The translations under genes were made by a program, and so were the position numbers. This document shows positions 1 to 4,925 of a stretch of DNA of 22,168 nucleotides, piece after piece. The first letter of the stretch is position 1, and every line of letters begins with the position of its first letter. The DNA lies in the NCBI GenBank assembly GCA_036675425.1, contig JAKFFB010000082.1, forward strand, positions 1 to 22,168, written 5' to 3'. The DNA is from SCTD01 sp036675425. GTDB taxonomy: Bacteria > Actinomycetota > Actinomycetes > Mycobacteriales > SCTD01. The notes beneath the pieces were generated by a model. That model searched no databases. It was given only the letters and a program-made list of their open reading frames with translations, and was not told the DNA's origin.

Positions 1-267
1 CGGGCCGCCGGCCGCGCCCGGCGCTCCCGCCGCCGAGCCCGCGGGGGCGACCATGCTGCCGTCGGGGGCCACGGTGCTGCCGTCGGCGAGGACGGTCCCG
101 GGCGGTGCGCCCGCGGCACCCGGGACGCCCACGGCCCCGGGCACCCCGGTGGCCAGGGCGTCGGTCGCGGTCGGCGCCGTCGACGGCGCCACCAGGACGA
201 CCAGCAGCTGCACGGCGGCGAGCGCCGCGAGCGGTCCGTACTTGCGAGCAGGCGAGCTGCGGTACAC
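1..267 (-). CDS. secreted Gly/Pro/Ala-rich protein, N-terminal part (runs off left edge)
   Basis: Only the first 89 codons are in the window. The GTG start is chosen because GGAGGT lies 3 bases upstream and no other in-frame start is near. The N-terminus looks like a Sec signal peptide: a basic stretch (RSSPARK, residues 3-9) and a hydrophobic core (about 12-28). It is followed by a low-complexity Pro/Gly/Ala region containing an imperfect repeat, ADGSTVAP then PDGSMVAP. I do not recognise the protein securely. Ala/Gly/Pro-rich linkers after a signal peptide occur in actinobacterial substrate-binding lipoproteins and cell-wall proteins, but no lipobox cysteine is visible here. It lies downstream of the hadA-like gene on the same strand, separated by 146 bp that hold a hairpin and a possible operator, so it probably has its own promoter. 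The function is unknown. Confidence 0.6.
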   Translation of the reverse strand, partial: MYRSSPARKYGPLAALAAVQLLVVLVAPSTAPTATDALATGVPGAVGVPGAAGAPPGTVLADGSTVAPDGSMVAPAGSAAGAPGAAGGP

Positions 268-328
268 GGGACCTCCGTCGAGCTGAGCGAGCAGATGTCA
301 TCAGGCGGGCAGGCACGGCTGGGTGAGG

Positions 329-344
329 TGTGCGCTGCGTCACA
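329..344 (-). promoter_or_regulatory. possible Crp/GlxR-type operator
   Basis: On the minus strand this reads TGTGA-N6-GCACA, one mismatch from the TGTGA-N6-TCACA consensus of CRP-family regulators. A further TGTGAC half-site on the plus strand (356-361) forms an inverted repeat with GTCACA at 339-344. The site is 62-77 bp upstream of the GTG start of the secreted-protein gene, a sensible position for activation. Chance occurrence is possible. The regulator is inferred only from the motif. Confidence 0.35.
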
Positions 345-387
345 GTTCGCCGGAGTGTGACCGATACCTGCCGTTTCGCGCTAGGGA

Positions 388-411
388 GGTTGCACGCGCC
401 CTGCAGCAACC
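388..411 (-). terminator. hairpin just after hadA-like gene
   Basis: GGTTGC (388-393) and GCAACC (406-411) form a 6-bp inverted repeat with a 12-nt loop, 3 bp past the stop codon of the hadA-like gene. There is no T-run, which is normal in this GC range. It could be a weak terminator or a 3'-end stabiliser. Confidence 0.35.
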
Positions 412-413
412 GC

Positions 414-869
414 CTACCCGGCGGCGGTGCCCCGGGAGACGGTCGTACCGCGAACCGTCGCGACCCGCTCGCCGCGGGCGTCGGTGACGTCGGTCCGGCT
501 GAGGATCAGCTCGTTGCGACCGGCGTCCCGGATGTCCTCCACGGTGAGGACGCAGGTCAGCACGTCACCGGCGCGGACCGGCCGGTGCAGCTCGAAGGAC
601 TGCTCGCCGTGGACCACGCGCGAGTAGTCGAGGCCGAGGTCCGGGTCCCGGACCGGGCCGCTGTCCGCGAAGCGGAAGTTCAGCACCGTGAGGAAGGTCG
701 GGGGGGCGATCACGTCCGGGTGGCCGAGCGCCCGCGCCGCCTCCGGGTCGGTGTACGCCGGGGAGTCGTCGCCGATCGCCTCCGCGAAGCGGCGGATCGC
801 CTCGCGACCGACCTCGTACGTGGTCGGCGCGGGGTACTGCCGACCGATGACGTCGCGGTTCAGGGGCAC
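414..869 (-). CDS. HadA-like MaoC-fold dehydratase subunit (UPF0336 family)
   Basis: This 151-aa protein has the N-terminal hot-dog fold of MaoC-type (3R)-hydroxyacyl thioester dehydratases. In mycobacteria HadA pairs with HadB or HadC to dehydrate 3-hydroxyacyl-ACP in fatty acid elongation. The segment DDSPAYTD (residues 34-41) matches the position of the hydratase catalytic loop, but Tyr39 stands where active enzymes carry His. This fits a HadA-type partner subunit that needs a catalytic HadB. ALGHPDVIAPPTF (47-59) is typical of the family. The start is GTG with no clear Shine-Dalgarno sequence. The position behind tRNA-Thr, tRNA-Met and rpmG is the conserved actinobacterial arrangement. 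Unusually, the next gene downstream is not a hadB-like gene. Confidence 0.85.
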   Translation of the reverse strand: MPLNRDVIGRQYPAPTTYEVGREAIRRFAEAIGDDSPAYTDPEAARALGHPDVIAPPTFLTVLNFRFADSGPVRDPDLGLDYSRVVHGEQSFELHRPVRAGDVLTCVLTVEDIRDAGRNELILSRTDVTDARGERVATVRGTTVSRGTAAG

Positions 870-905
870 GCCGCAGACGCTAGCGAACCGGGCCAGGACG
901 CGACG

Positions 906-933
906 GAGGCCGGCCCCTCAGGGGACCGGCCTC
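906..933 (-). terminator. strong GC hairpin after rpmG
   Basis: Arms beginning GAGGCCGG and ending CCGGCCTC pair over 12 positions with one internal mismatch and a tiny loop, 19 bp beyond the rpmG stop. It lies between rpmG and the hadA-like gene, so it may terminate or attenuate transcription between them. No T-tract follows. Confidence 0.55.
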
Positions 934-952
934 GACGTGCGGAGCGGAGCGG

Positions 953-1117
953 CTAGCGCGTCTCGCGGTGGTCGGTGTGCTGCCGGCAGGTCGGGCAGAA
1001 CTTCTTGAGGTCCATGCGGTCCGGGTCGTTGCGCCGGTTCTTCTTGGTGATGTAGTTGCGGTTCTTGCACACCTGGCAGGCCATCGTGATCTTCGGGCGG
1101 ACGTCGGTGGCGGCCAT
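953..1117 (-). CDS. rpmG: 50S ribosomal protein L33
   Basis: This 54-aa basic protein is a structural component of the large ribosomal subunit. It begins MAATDVRPKITMACQVC. It contains two CxxC pairs, Cys14/Cys17 (CQVC) and Cys41/Cys44 (CPTC), so it is the zinc-ribbon (C+) form of L33. The segment NRNYITKKNRRNDPDRMDLK is the family signature. ATG is chosen because it gives the standard 54-55 aa length. The Shine-Dalgarno sequence is weak. It lies 78 bp downstream of tRNA-Met on the same strand, and a hairpin follows it. C+ L33 forms in actinomycetes often have a zinc-independent paralogue elsewhere, but none is in this window. Confidence 0.97.
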   Translation of the reverse strand: MAATDVRPKITMACQVCKNRNYITKKNRRNDPDRMDLKKFCPTCRQHTDHRETR

Positions 1118-1195
1118 GCGGGAGTGCCTGCGCTTTCACATCGGGAGACCTGCGGGTACGACCAGACTACCCCGCGCGCGCGCCGGGTCGGGATG

Positions 1196-1269
1196 TAGCG
1201 GTGACCGGACTTGAACCGGTGACACAGCGATTATGAGCCGCTTGCTCTACCAGGCTGAGCTACACCGCC
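1196..1269 (-). tRNA. tRNA-Met (anticodon CAT, elongator)
   Basis: The 74-nt cloverleaf has acceptor GGCGGTG pairing with CACCGCT (one G-U pair), D arm AGCTCAGCCTGGTAGAGC, anticodon loop CTCATAA and T arm CCGGTTCAAGTCCGG. The first base pair is G-U rather than the unpaired C1-A72 of initiator tRNA, so this is the elongator. The 3' CCA is not encoded. It is the second tRNA in the Thr-Met-rpmG block. Confidence 0.95.
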
Positions 1270-1279
1270 GAGAAGCCGT

Positions 1280-1299
1280 CTCCCGGGCGGACCCGGGAG
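1280..1299 (-). other. hairpin between tRNA-Thr and tRNA-Met
   Basis: CTCCCGGG (1280-1287) and CCCGGGAG (1292-1299) form a perfect 8-bp stem with a 4-nt loop in the 39-bp spacer between the two tRNAs. It may be a processing signal for the shared precursor or a partial terminator. The sequence alone cannot decide. Confidence 0.5.
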
Positions 1300-1308
1300 G
1301 CGGAGCAG

Positions 1309-1381
1309 AGCCCCCTTACGGAATCGAACCGTAGACCTTCTCCTTACCATGGAGACGCTCTGCCGACTGAGCTAAGGGGGC
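1309..1381 (-). tRNA. tRNA-Thr (anticodon GGT)
   Basis: The 73-nt cloverleaf has acceptor GCCCCCT pairing perfectly with AGGGGGC, D arm AGCTCAGTCGGCAGAGC, anticodon stem TCTCC/GGAGA around loop ATGGTAA, and T arm ACGGTTCGATTCCGT. The anticodon GGT reads ACC and ACU. The discriminator base is T and no 3' CCA is encoded. It heads the Thr-Met-rpmG block. Confidence 0.95.
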
Positions 1382-1396
1382 GGCGAAGCACGCAGA

Positions 1397-1402
1397 AGAC
1401 TA
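1397..1402 (-). promoter_or_regulatory. candidate -10 box for tRNA-Thr/tRNA-Met/rpmG
   Basis: The minus strand reads TGTAGTCT here. TAGTCT fits the TAnnnT form of actinobacterial -10 elements and ends 15 bp before the tRNA-Thr 5' end, leaving a short leader. No convincing -35 box is seen 17-19 bp upstream. Confidence 0.3.
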
Positions 1403-1463
1403 CACGGTCGCCGCGCGGGCTCCGCGCTGGCCCGGAGGGGTCCGGACGTGGTCCGCTGGGCTC

Positions 1464-2204
1464 GTGTCCCCGCTCGTGGAGGTCGACTGGCCGCTGGCCG
1501 CAGCCCTGGTCCTGCTGGTCGCGGCCGCCATGGCCCTCGCGGTGTACGGCCGGCTCGGCCTGCAGCGCGACGTGCTCGTGGCGGCGGTCCGCGCGGTGCT
1601 GCAGCTGGCCGCGATCGCGCTCGTCCTCGCCGCCGTCATCACCTCCCTGTGGCTGAGCCTGCTCTTCGTCGTCTTCATGACCGTGGTGGCCAGCGGCACC
1701 GCCGCCCGCAGGCTCGTGCGGTCGCGCTGCGGGTGGTGGAGCGCGCTGCCGGTGGCGGCCTCGTCGCTGCCGGTCGTCGCCCTGCTGGTCGGGCTGCAGG
1801 TCGTGCCGCTGAAGGGGGTGGCCGTCGTGCCCGTCGCCGGCATCCTCATCGGCGGCGCCATGACCGGGACCGTGCTGGCCGGCCGGCGCGGCCTCGACGA
1901 GCTCGGCCTGCGCCGCGGTGAGGTCGAGGCGGCGATGGCGCTCGGCTTCGTGGACCGGGAGGCCGGCCTGATGGTCAGCCGGCCGGCCGCGGCCGAGGCG
2001 ATGCTGCCCGGCCTCGACGCGACCCGGACCGTCGGGCTGGTCGCGCTGCCGGGGACCTTCGTGGGGACGCTGCTCGGCGGGGCGAGCCCGGTGCAGGCAG
2101 GGGCGGTGCAGCTGCTCGTGCTGGTCGCGCTGCTGGCGGTGCAGGCCTGCGCCGTGGTGCTCACCGTGGAGCTGCTGGCCCGCGGAGTGCTCAGGCGACC
2201 GTGA
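1464..2204 (+). CDS. FetB/YbbM-type membrane permease (UPF0014 family)
   Basis: This 246-aa, very hydrophobic protein has about six or seven membrane spans (roughly residues 8-28, 36-58, 60-80, 95-112, 119-140, 188-205 and 215-240). The signature PGTFVGTLLGGASP (196-209), preceded by RPAAAEAMLPGLDATRTVG, is diagnostic of UPF0014. In E. coli the FetB member works with the ATPase FetA in iron export and resistance to oxidative stress. No ATPase gene lies beside this one. The GTG start gives the usual family length; a second in-frame GTG lies 4 codons later. A GGAGGGG upstream is better spaced for an out-of-frame GTG, so the exact start is uncertain. The gene stands alone on the plus strand between two minus-strand tRNAs. 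The substrate is inferred from the family only. Confidence 0.85.
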   Translation: MSPLVEVDWPLAAALVLLVAAAMALAVYGRLGLQRDVLVAAVRAVLQLAAIALVLAAVITSLWLSLLFVVFMTVVASGTAARRLVRSRCGWWSALPVAASSLPVVALLVGLQVVPLKGVAVVPVAGILIGGAMTGTVLAGRRGLDELGLRRGEVEAAMALGFVDREAGLMVSRPAAAEAMLPGLDATRTVGLVALPGTFVGTLLGGASPVQAGAVQLLVLVALLAVQACAVVLTVELLARGVLRRP

Positions 2205-2233
2205 GCTCGGCGTACGCGCCTGGAGAGCAGGAA

Positions 2234-2264
2234 CGGCCCCCGACCTGCTCAGGTCCGGGGGCCG
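2234..2264 (-). terminator. hairpin terminator between permease gene and tRNA-Tyr (bidirectional)
   Basis: CGGCCCCC-GACCT and AGGTC-CGGGGGCCG form a stem of about 13 bp with one bulge and a small loop. It starts 30 bp past the permease stop and 12 bp past the tRNA-Tyr 3' end. On the minus strand it is followed by TTCCTGCTCT, mildly T-rich. It probably serves both converging genes. Confidence 0.65.
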
Positions 2265-2275
2265 CGTCCCGCGTG

Positions 2276-2357
2276 TGGCGGGTGAAGGGTTCGAACCTTC
2301 GTAGGCTGTGCCGACAGATTTACAGTCTGCTCCCTTTGACCGCTCGGGCAACCCGCC
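2276..2357 (-). tRNA. tRNA-Tyr (anticodon GTA)
   Basis: The 82-nt class II tRNA has acceptor GGCGGGT/ACCCGCC, anticodon region GCAGACTGTAAATCTGT with anticodon GTA, a long variable arm, and T arm GAAGGTTCGAACCCTTC. The discriminator is A and no CCA is encoded. It is transcribed away from yajQ; the 5' ends are only 33 bp apart. Confidence 0.95.
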
Positions 2358-2370
2358 TGATGCGCAGGAG

Positions 2371-2376
2371 ACGATA
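2371..2376 (-). promoter_or_regulatory. candidate -10 box for tRNA-Tyr
   Basis: The minus strand reads TGCTATCGT here. TATCGT fits the TAnnnT pattern and lies 13 bp before the tRNA 5' end. No -35 box is clear, and that region would fall at or inside the start of yajQ. Confidence 0.3.
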
Positions 2377-2390
2377 GCAAGGAGTCCCGC

Positions 2391-2879
2391 GTGGCTGATC
2401 CGTCCTTCGACGTCGTGAGCAAGGTCGACCGGCAGGAGGTCGACAACGCCCTCAACCAGACCGCGAAGGAGGCGGCGACCCGCTACGACTTCAAGGGGAC
2501 GGGTGCGTCCATCGACTGGTCGGGCGAGTCGATCGTCATCAAGGCCTCGTCCGAGGAGCGCTGCACGGCGCTGCTGGACGTCTTCAAGGAGAAGCTCGTC
2601 AAGCGGCAGGTGTCGCTCAAGACGCTGGACGCGGGTGAGCCGCAGCAGTCCGGCAAGGAGTACCGGCTGACCTGCTCGGTCAACGAGGGCATCAGCCAGG
2701 AGAACGCCAAGAAGGTCAGCAAGCTGATCCGCGACGAGGGTCCCAAGGGCGTGCAGGCGCAGATCCAGGGAGACCAGCTGCGCGTCTCGGCCAAGAAGAA
2801 GGACGACCTGCAGGCGGTCATCGCGCTGCTGAAGGGCGCGGACTTCGACTTCGCCCTGCAGTTCACCAACTACCGCTGA
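2391..2879 (+). CDS. yajQ: YajQ-family nucleotide-binding protein
   Basis: This 162-aa cytosolic protein is full length for the YajQ (UPF0234) family, which has two ferredoxin-like RNA-binding-type folds. Some members bind cyclic di-GMP and act with a transcription factor; others have been reported to bind nucleic acid. Family hallmarks are FDVVSKVD near the N-terminus, RYDFKGTGASIDW (31-43) and the C-terminal DFALQFTNYR. The GTG start has AAGGAG 6 bases upstream (2379-2384), a good Shine-Dalgarno sequence. The gene is divergent from tRNA-Tyr with a 33-bp gap, so its promoter probably overlaps the tRNA-Tyr gene. Its last 10 bp overlap the 3' end of htpX on the other strand. No local partner hints at its specific role. 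Confidence 0.95.
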   Translation: MADPSFDVVSKVDRQEVDNALNQTAKEAATRYDFKGTGASIDWSGESIVIKASSEERCTALLDVFKEKLVKRQVSLKTLDAGEPQQSGKEYRLTCSVNEGISQENAKKVSKLIRDEGPKGVQAQIQGDQLRVSAKKKDDLQAVIALLKGADFDFALQFTNYR

Positions 2880-3730
2880 TAACCGGCCATCTGCTCGAGG
2901 CGGGCGATCCGGTCCGCCATCGGCGGGTGGGTGCTGAACAGCTTGCCGATGCCGCCGCCGCGGAACGGGTTGGCGATCATCAGGCTCGACGTGGGTGCCA
3001 GGCTCGGGTCCTCCACCAGCGGCCGCGCGGCGGTGCCGAGCTCGAGCTTGCGCAGCGCGCTGGCCAGGGCGAGCGGGTCGCCGGTGTGCTGCGCGCCGGT
3101 CGCGTCGGCCTGGAACTCGCGGCTGCGGCTGATCGCCGCCTGGATCACGCCGGCGGCGAGCGGGCCGAGGATGATGAGCAGCAGGCTGGACAGCACGTTG
3201 CCGCCCTCGCGGTCGCGGCCGCCGAAGATCATCGCGAACTGCGCCATGTTGGCCAGGAAGGTGATGACCGTGGCGAGGGCTGCCGCGACGGAGGCGATGA
3301 GGATGTCGCGGTTGCCGACGTGCGCCAGCTCGTGGCCGAGCACCCCGCGCAGCTCGCGCTCGTCGAGCAGCTCGAGGATGCCCTCGGTGCAGCAGACGGC
3401 GGCGTTCGCGGGGTTGCGGCCGGTGGCGAAGGCGTTCGGCGCGGTGGTCGGGCTGAGGTAGAGCCGCGGCATCGGGATCCGCATGCTCTGCGCGAGCTCG
3501 CCCACGACGGCGTACAGCTTGGGGGCCTGCACCTGGCTGACCGGGTAGGCCCGCATGCTCCGCAGCGCCAGCTTGTCGCTGTAGAAGTAGGAGTAGCCGT
3601 TGACGCCGAGCGCGATGACGAGCGCGATCATCAGGCCGCCGGACCCGAACTGCGCGCCCACGAAGAGGATCAGGGCCGACATCAGGCCGAGGAGCACGGC
3701 CGTCTTCAGCCCGTTGCGGTGCGAGTGCAC
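2870..3730 (-). CDS. htpX: membrane zinc metalloprotease HtpX
   Basis: This 286-aa M48-family protease is expected to degrade misfolded membrane proteins in the cytoplasmic membrane. The zinc site is HELAH (133-137), with a third ligand Glu205 in SREFQADA. Two N-terminal membrane spans (about 10-27 and 31-50) and two further hydrophobic segments (about 143-169 and 179-200) match the family. The GTG start at 3730 is chosen because GGAGGG lies just upstream and it gives the usual family length. The open frame continues further upstream, but without family similarity. It lies 212 bp downstream of the nuo-associated operon, with a long palindrome between, so it may be transcribed separately. Its end overlaps yajQ. 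In M. tuberculosis htpX also neighbours a polyprenyl synthase gene (recalled), matching the broader context here. Confidence 0.95.
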   Translation of the reverse strand: MHSHRNGLKTAVLLGLMSALILFVGAQFGSGGLMIALVIALGVNGYSYFYSDKLALRSMRAYPVSQVQAPKLYAVVGELAQSMRIPMPRLYLSPTTAPNAFATGRNPANAAVCCTEGILELLDERELRGVLGHELAHVGNRDILIASVAAALATVITFLANMAQFAMIFGGRDREGGNVLSSLLLIILGPLAAGVIQAAISRSREFQADATGAQHTGDPLALASALRKLELGTAARPLVEDPSLAPTSSLMIANPFRGGGIGKLFSTHPPMADRIARLEQMAGYQR

Positions 3731-3824
3731 GGAGTCCCTCCTGGTGGATGTGGCTGCGCCTGCTTCAACGCGGCGTGCGCTGCCGTCGTTCCTGCGACCG
3801 CCCCTCGTGACCCTCCCCCGCGAG

Positions 3825-3889
3825 GTGATCCACGTGAGGTTGGAGGTGGAATCCGGCCGCGGAACCACCCACGACCTCGCGTGGATCAC
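3825..3889. repeat. 65-bp imperfect palindrome upstream of htpX
   Basis: Left arm 3825-3849 and right arm 3865-3889 are inverted copies matching at 21 of 25 positions; both begin GTGATCCACG when read outside-in. The 15-bp centre is partly self-complementary (TCCG/CGGA). Two of the four mismatches would be G-U pairs in a plus-strand transcript but A-C mismatches in a minus-strand one. It sits between the stop of the last nuo-like gene and the htpX start. It could be a terminator or mRNA-stabilising structure, a pair of operator sites, or a mobile palindromic repeat. No T-run follows on either strand. Confidence 0.75.
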
Positions 3890-3942
3890 CAGGAGCTGAG
3901 GTGACGGTGGTGGTCACGGAGGGGTTCGCTGGGGGTGCGGGT

Positions 3943-4380
3943 TCAGGGAGTACGGGGGGCGCGTGCAGCGGCGACGGCGTCCAGCCGCTCGGCGGCCACG
4001 GCCTCCTCGGAGGGCTCGGCGGCCGGGTCGAGCGGAGGCGGCGGGGGGACCTCCGCGAGCCAGGCCCGGAGGTCGGACCGCTCCTCGACCGGGCGCTCAC
4101 CCTCGGCCGGCACCAGGGCGGGCGCCCAGAACAGCGCGTCGAACGGGCACACCTCGACGCAGATGCCGCAGTACATGCAGAGCGACCAGTCGATGGCGAA
4201 CCGGTCGAGCACGTTGGTCACCCGCGGCCGGCCGCCGGGCTTGACGGGCGGGGCCGTCTCGGTGTGCCCCTCCACGACCAGGCACCAGTCCGGGCACTCC
4301 CGGGCGCAGAGCATGCAGACGGTGCAGTTCTCCTCGAGCAGCGCGATGGTGCCGCGGCTCCGGGGAGGGGGCTCTGTCAC
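3943..4380 (-). CDS. second NuoI-like two-cluster ferredoxin subunit (NuoI2)
   Basis: This 145-aa protein carries two [4Fe-4S] motifs of complex I NuoI type: Cys19/22/25/29 (CTVCMLCARECP) and Cys68/71/74/78 (CMYCGICVEVCP). They would carry electrons between other Fe-S centres and the NuoB cluster. Compared with the main NuoI in this window (first Cys at 54), it lacks the N-terminal amphipathic segment that docks NuoI to the membrane arm. Instead it has an acidic, Pro/Ala-rich tail after about residue 92. The GTG start overlaps the NuoC-like stop (GTGA), so translation is coupled. It is the last gene of the operon. It could serve an alternative electron-input module or be a remnant of a second complex I cluster. 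The ferredoxin assignment is firm; its partner is not. Confidence 0.85.
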   Translation of the reverse strand: MTEPPPRSRGTIALLEENCTVCMLCARECPDWCLVVEGHTETAPPVKPGGRPRVTNVLDRFAIDWSLCMYCGICVEVCPFDALFWAPALVPAEGERPVEERSDLRAWLAEVPPPPPLDPAAEPSEEAVAAERLDAVAAARAPRTP

Positions 4381-4925
4381 AGCGGGTCTCCTGGGGGGAC
4401 GGGGGGCGGGGCTCCGGGCGGTGTGATCCGCTTGGCCGGCCGGCCCGGGCGGTCGGCGGGGTCGACGGCGCCGGGCCAGGACGCCTGCCGTGCCGCGAGC
4501 ACCCGCTCCTTGCGCAGCGGGTGACCCTCGAACCCGTCCGGCAGCAGCAGCGGGGTGAGCCCGGGGTGGCCGTCGAAGGCCAGGCCGAGCATCTCGGCGG
4601 CCTCCCGCTCGTGCCACGCGGCACCCGCGAAGACGCCGGTCAGCGACGGCACCCGGGGGTCCTCGCGCGGGCAGCGGGTGCGCAGGTGCACGCCGTGCCG
4701 CCGCGCCACCGACCACAGCCGCACGACGACGTCGAAGCCCGCCGGGTGCTCGTCGACGGCGAGCAGCACGTCGAAGTAGGTCCCGTCGAGCTCGGGGTCG
4801 TCGCGCACCGCCGTGACCGCCTCCACCCAGCGGTCGCGGTCGACGTCGGCGGTGACGACGCCGTACGACGCGGCGACCGCGGCGTCGGGCAGCACCGCAC
4901 CGAGGCGGGCCACGAGGTCGGTCAC
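4377..4925 (-). CDS. second NuoC-like (30-kDa) subunit (NuoC2)
   Basis: This 182-aa protein belongs to the respiratory-chain NADH dehydrogenase 30-kDa family. The family signature is WHEREAAEMLGLAFDGHP (104-121), followed by LLLPDGFEGHPLRK (126-139). The NuoC domain supports NuoB and NuoD on the peripheral arm and carries no redox centre. The last 35 or so residues are Pro/Arg-rich and not part of the fold. It is shorter than the main NuoC (227 aa) and lacks that protein's N-terminal extension. The GTG start overlaps the NuoB-like stop as GTGA, and its own stop overlaps the NuoI-like start, so B2-C2-I2 are made together. No second NuoD gene is nearby. Confidence 0.88.
   Translation of the reverse strand: MTDLVARLGAVLPDAAVAASYGVVTADVDRDRWVEAVTAVRDDPELDGTYFDVLLAVDEHPAGFDVVVRLWSVARRHGVHLRTRCPREDPRVPSLTGVFAGAAWHEREAAEMLGLAFDGHPGLTPLLLPDGFEGHPLRKERVLAARQASWPGAVDPADRPGRPAKRITPPGAPPPVPPGDPL

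Noticed and set aside
1344..2351. Minus-strand open frame of 335 codons across tRNA-Tyr, the permease gene and tRNA-Thr
   Set aside because: It reads through two tRNA genes and has Gln/His/Arg-rich shadow composition opposite a clear UPF0014 gene.
3731..3889. Apparent 53-residue N-terminal extension of HtpX
   Set aside because: It has no family similarity and runs through the palindrome. GTG at 3730 has a good ribosome site and gives the standard length.
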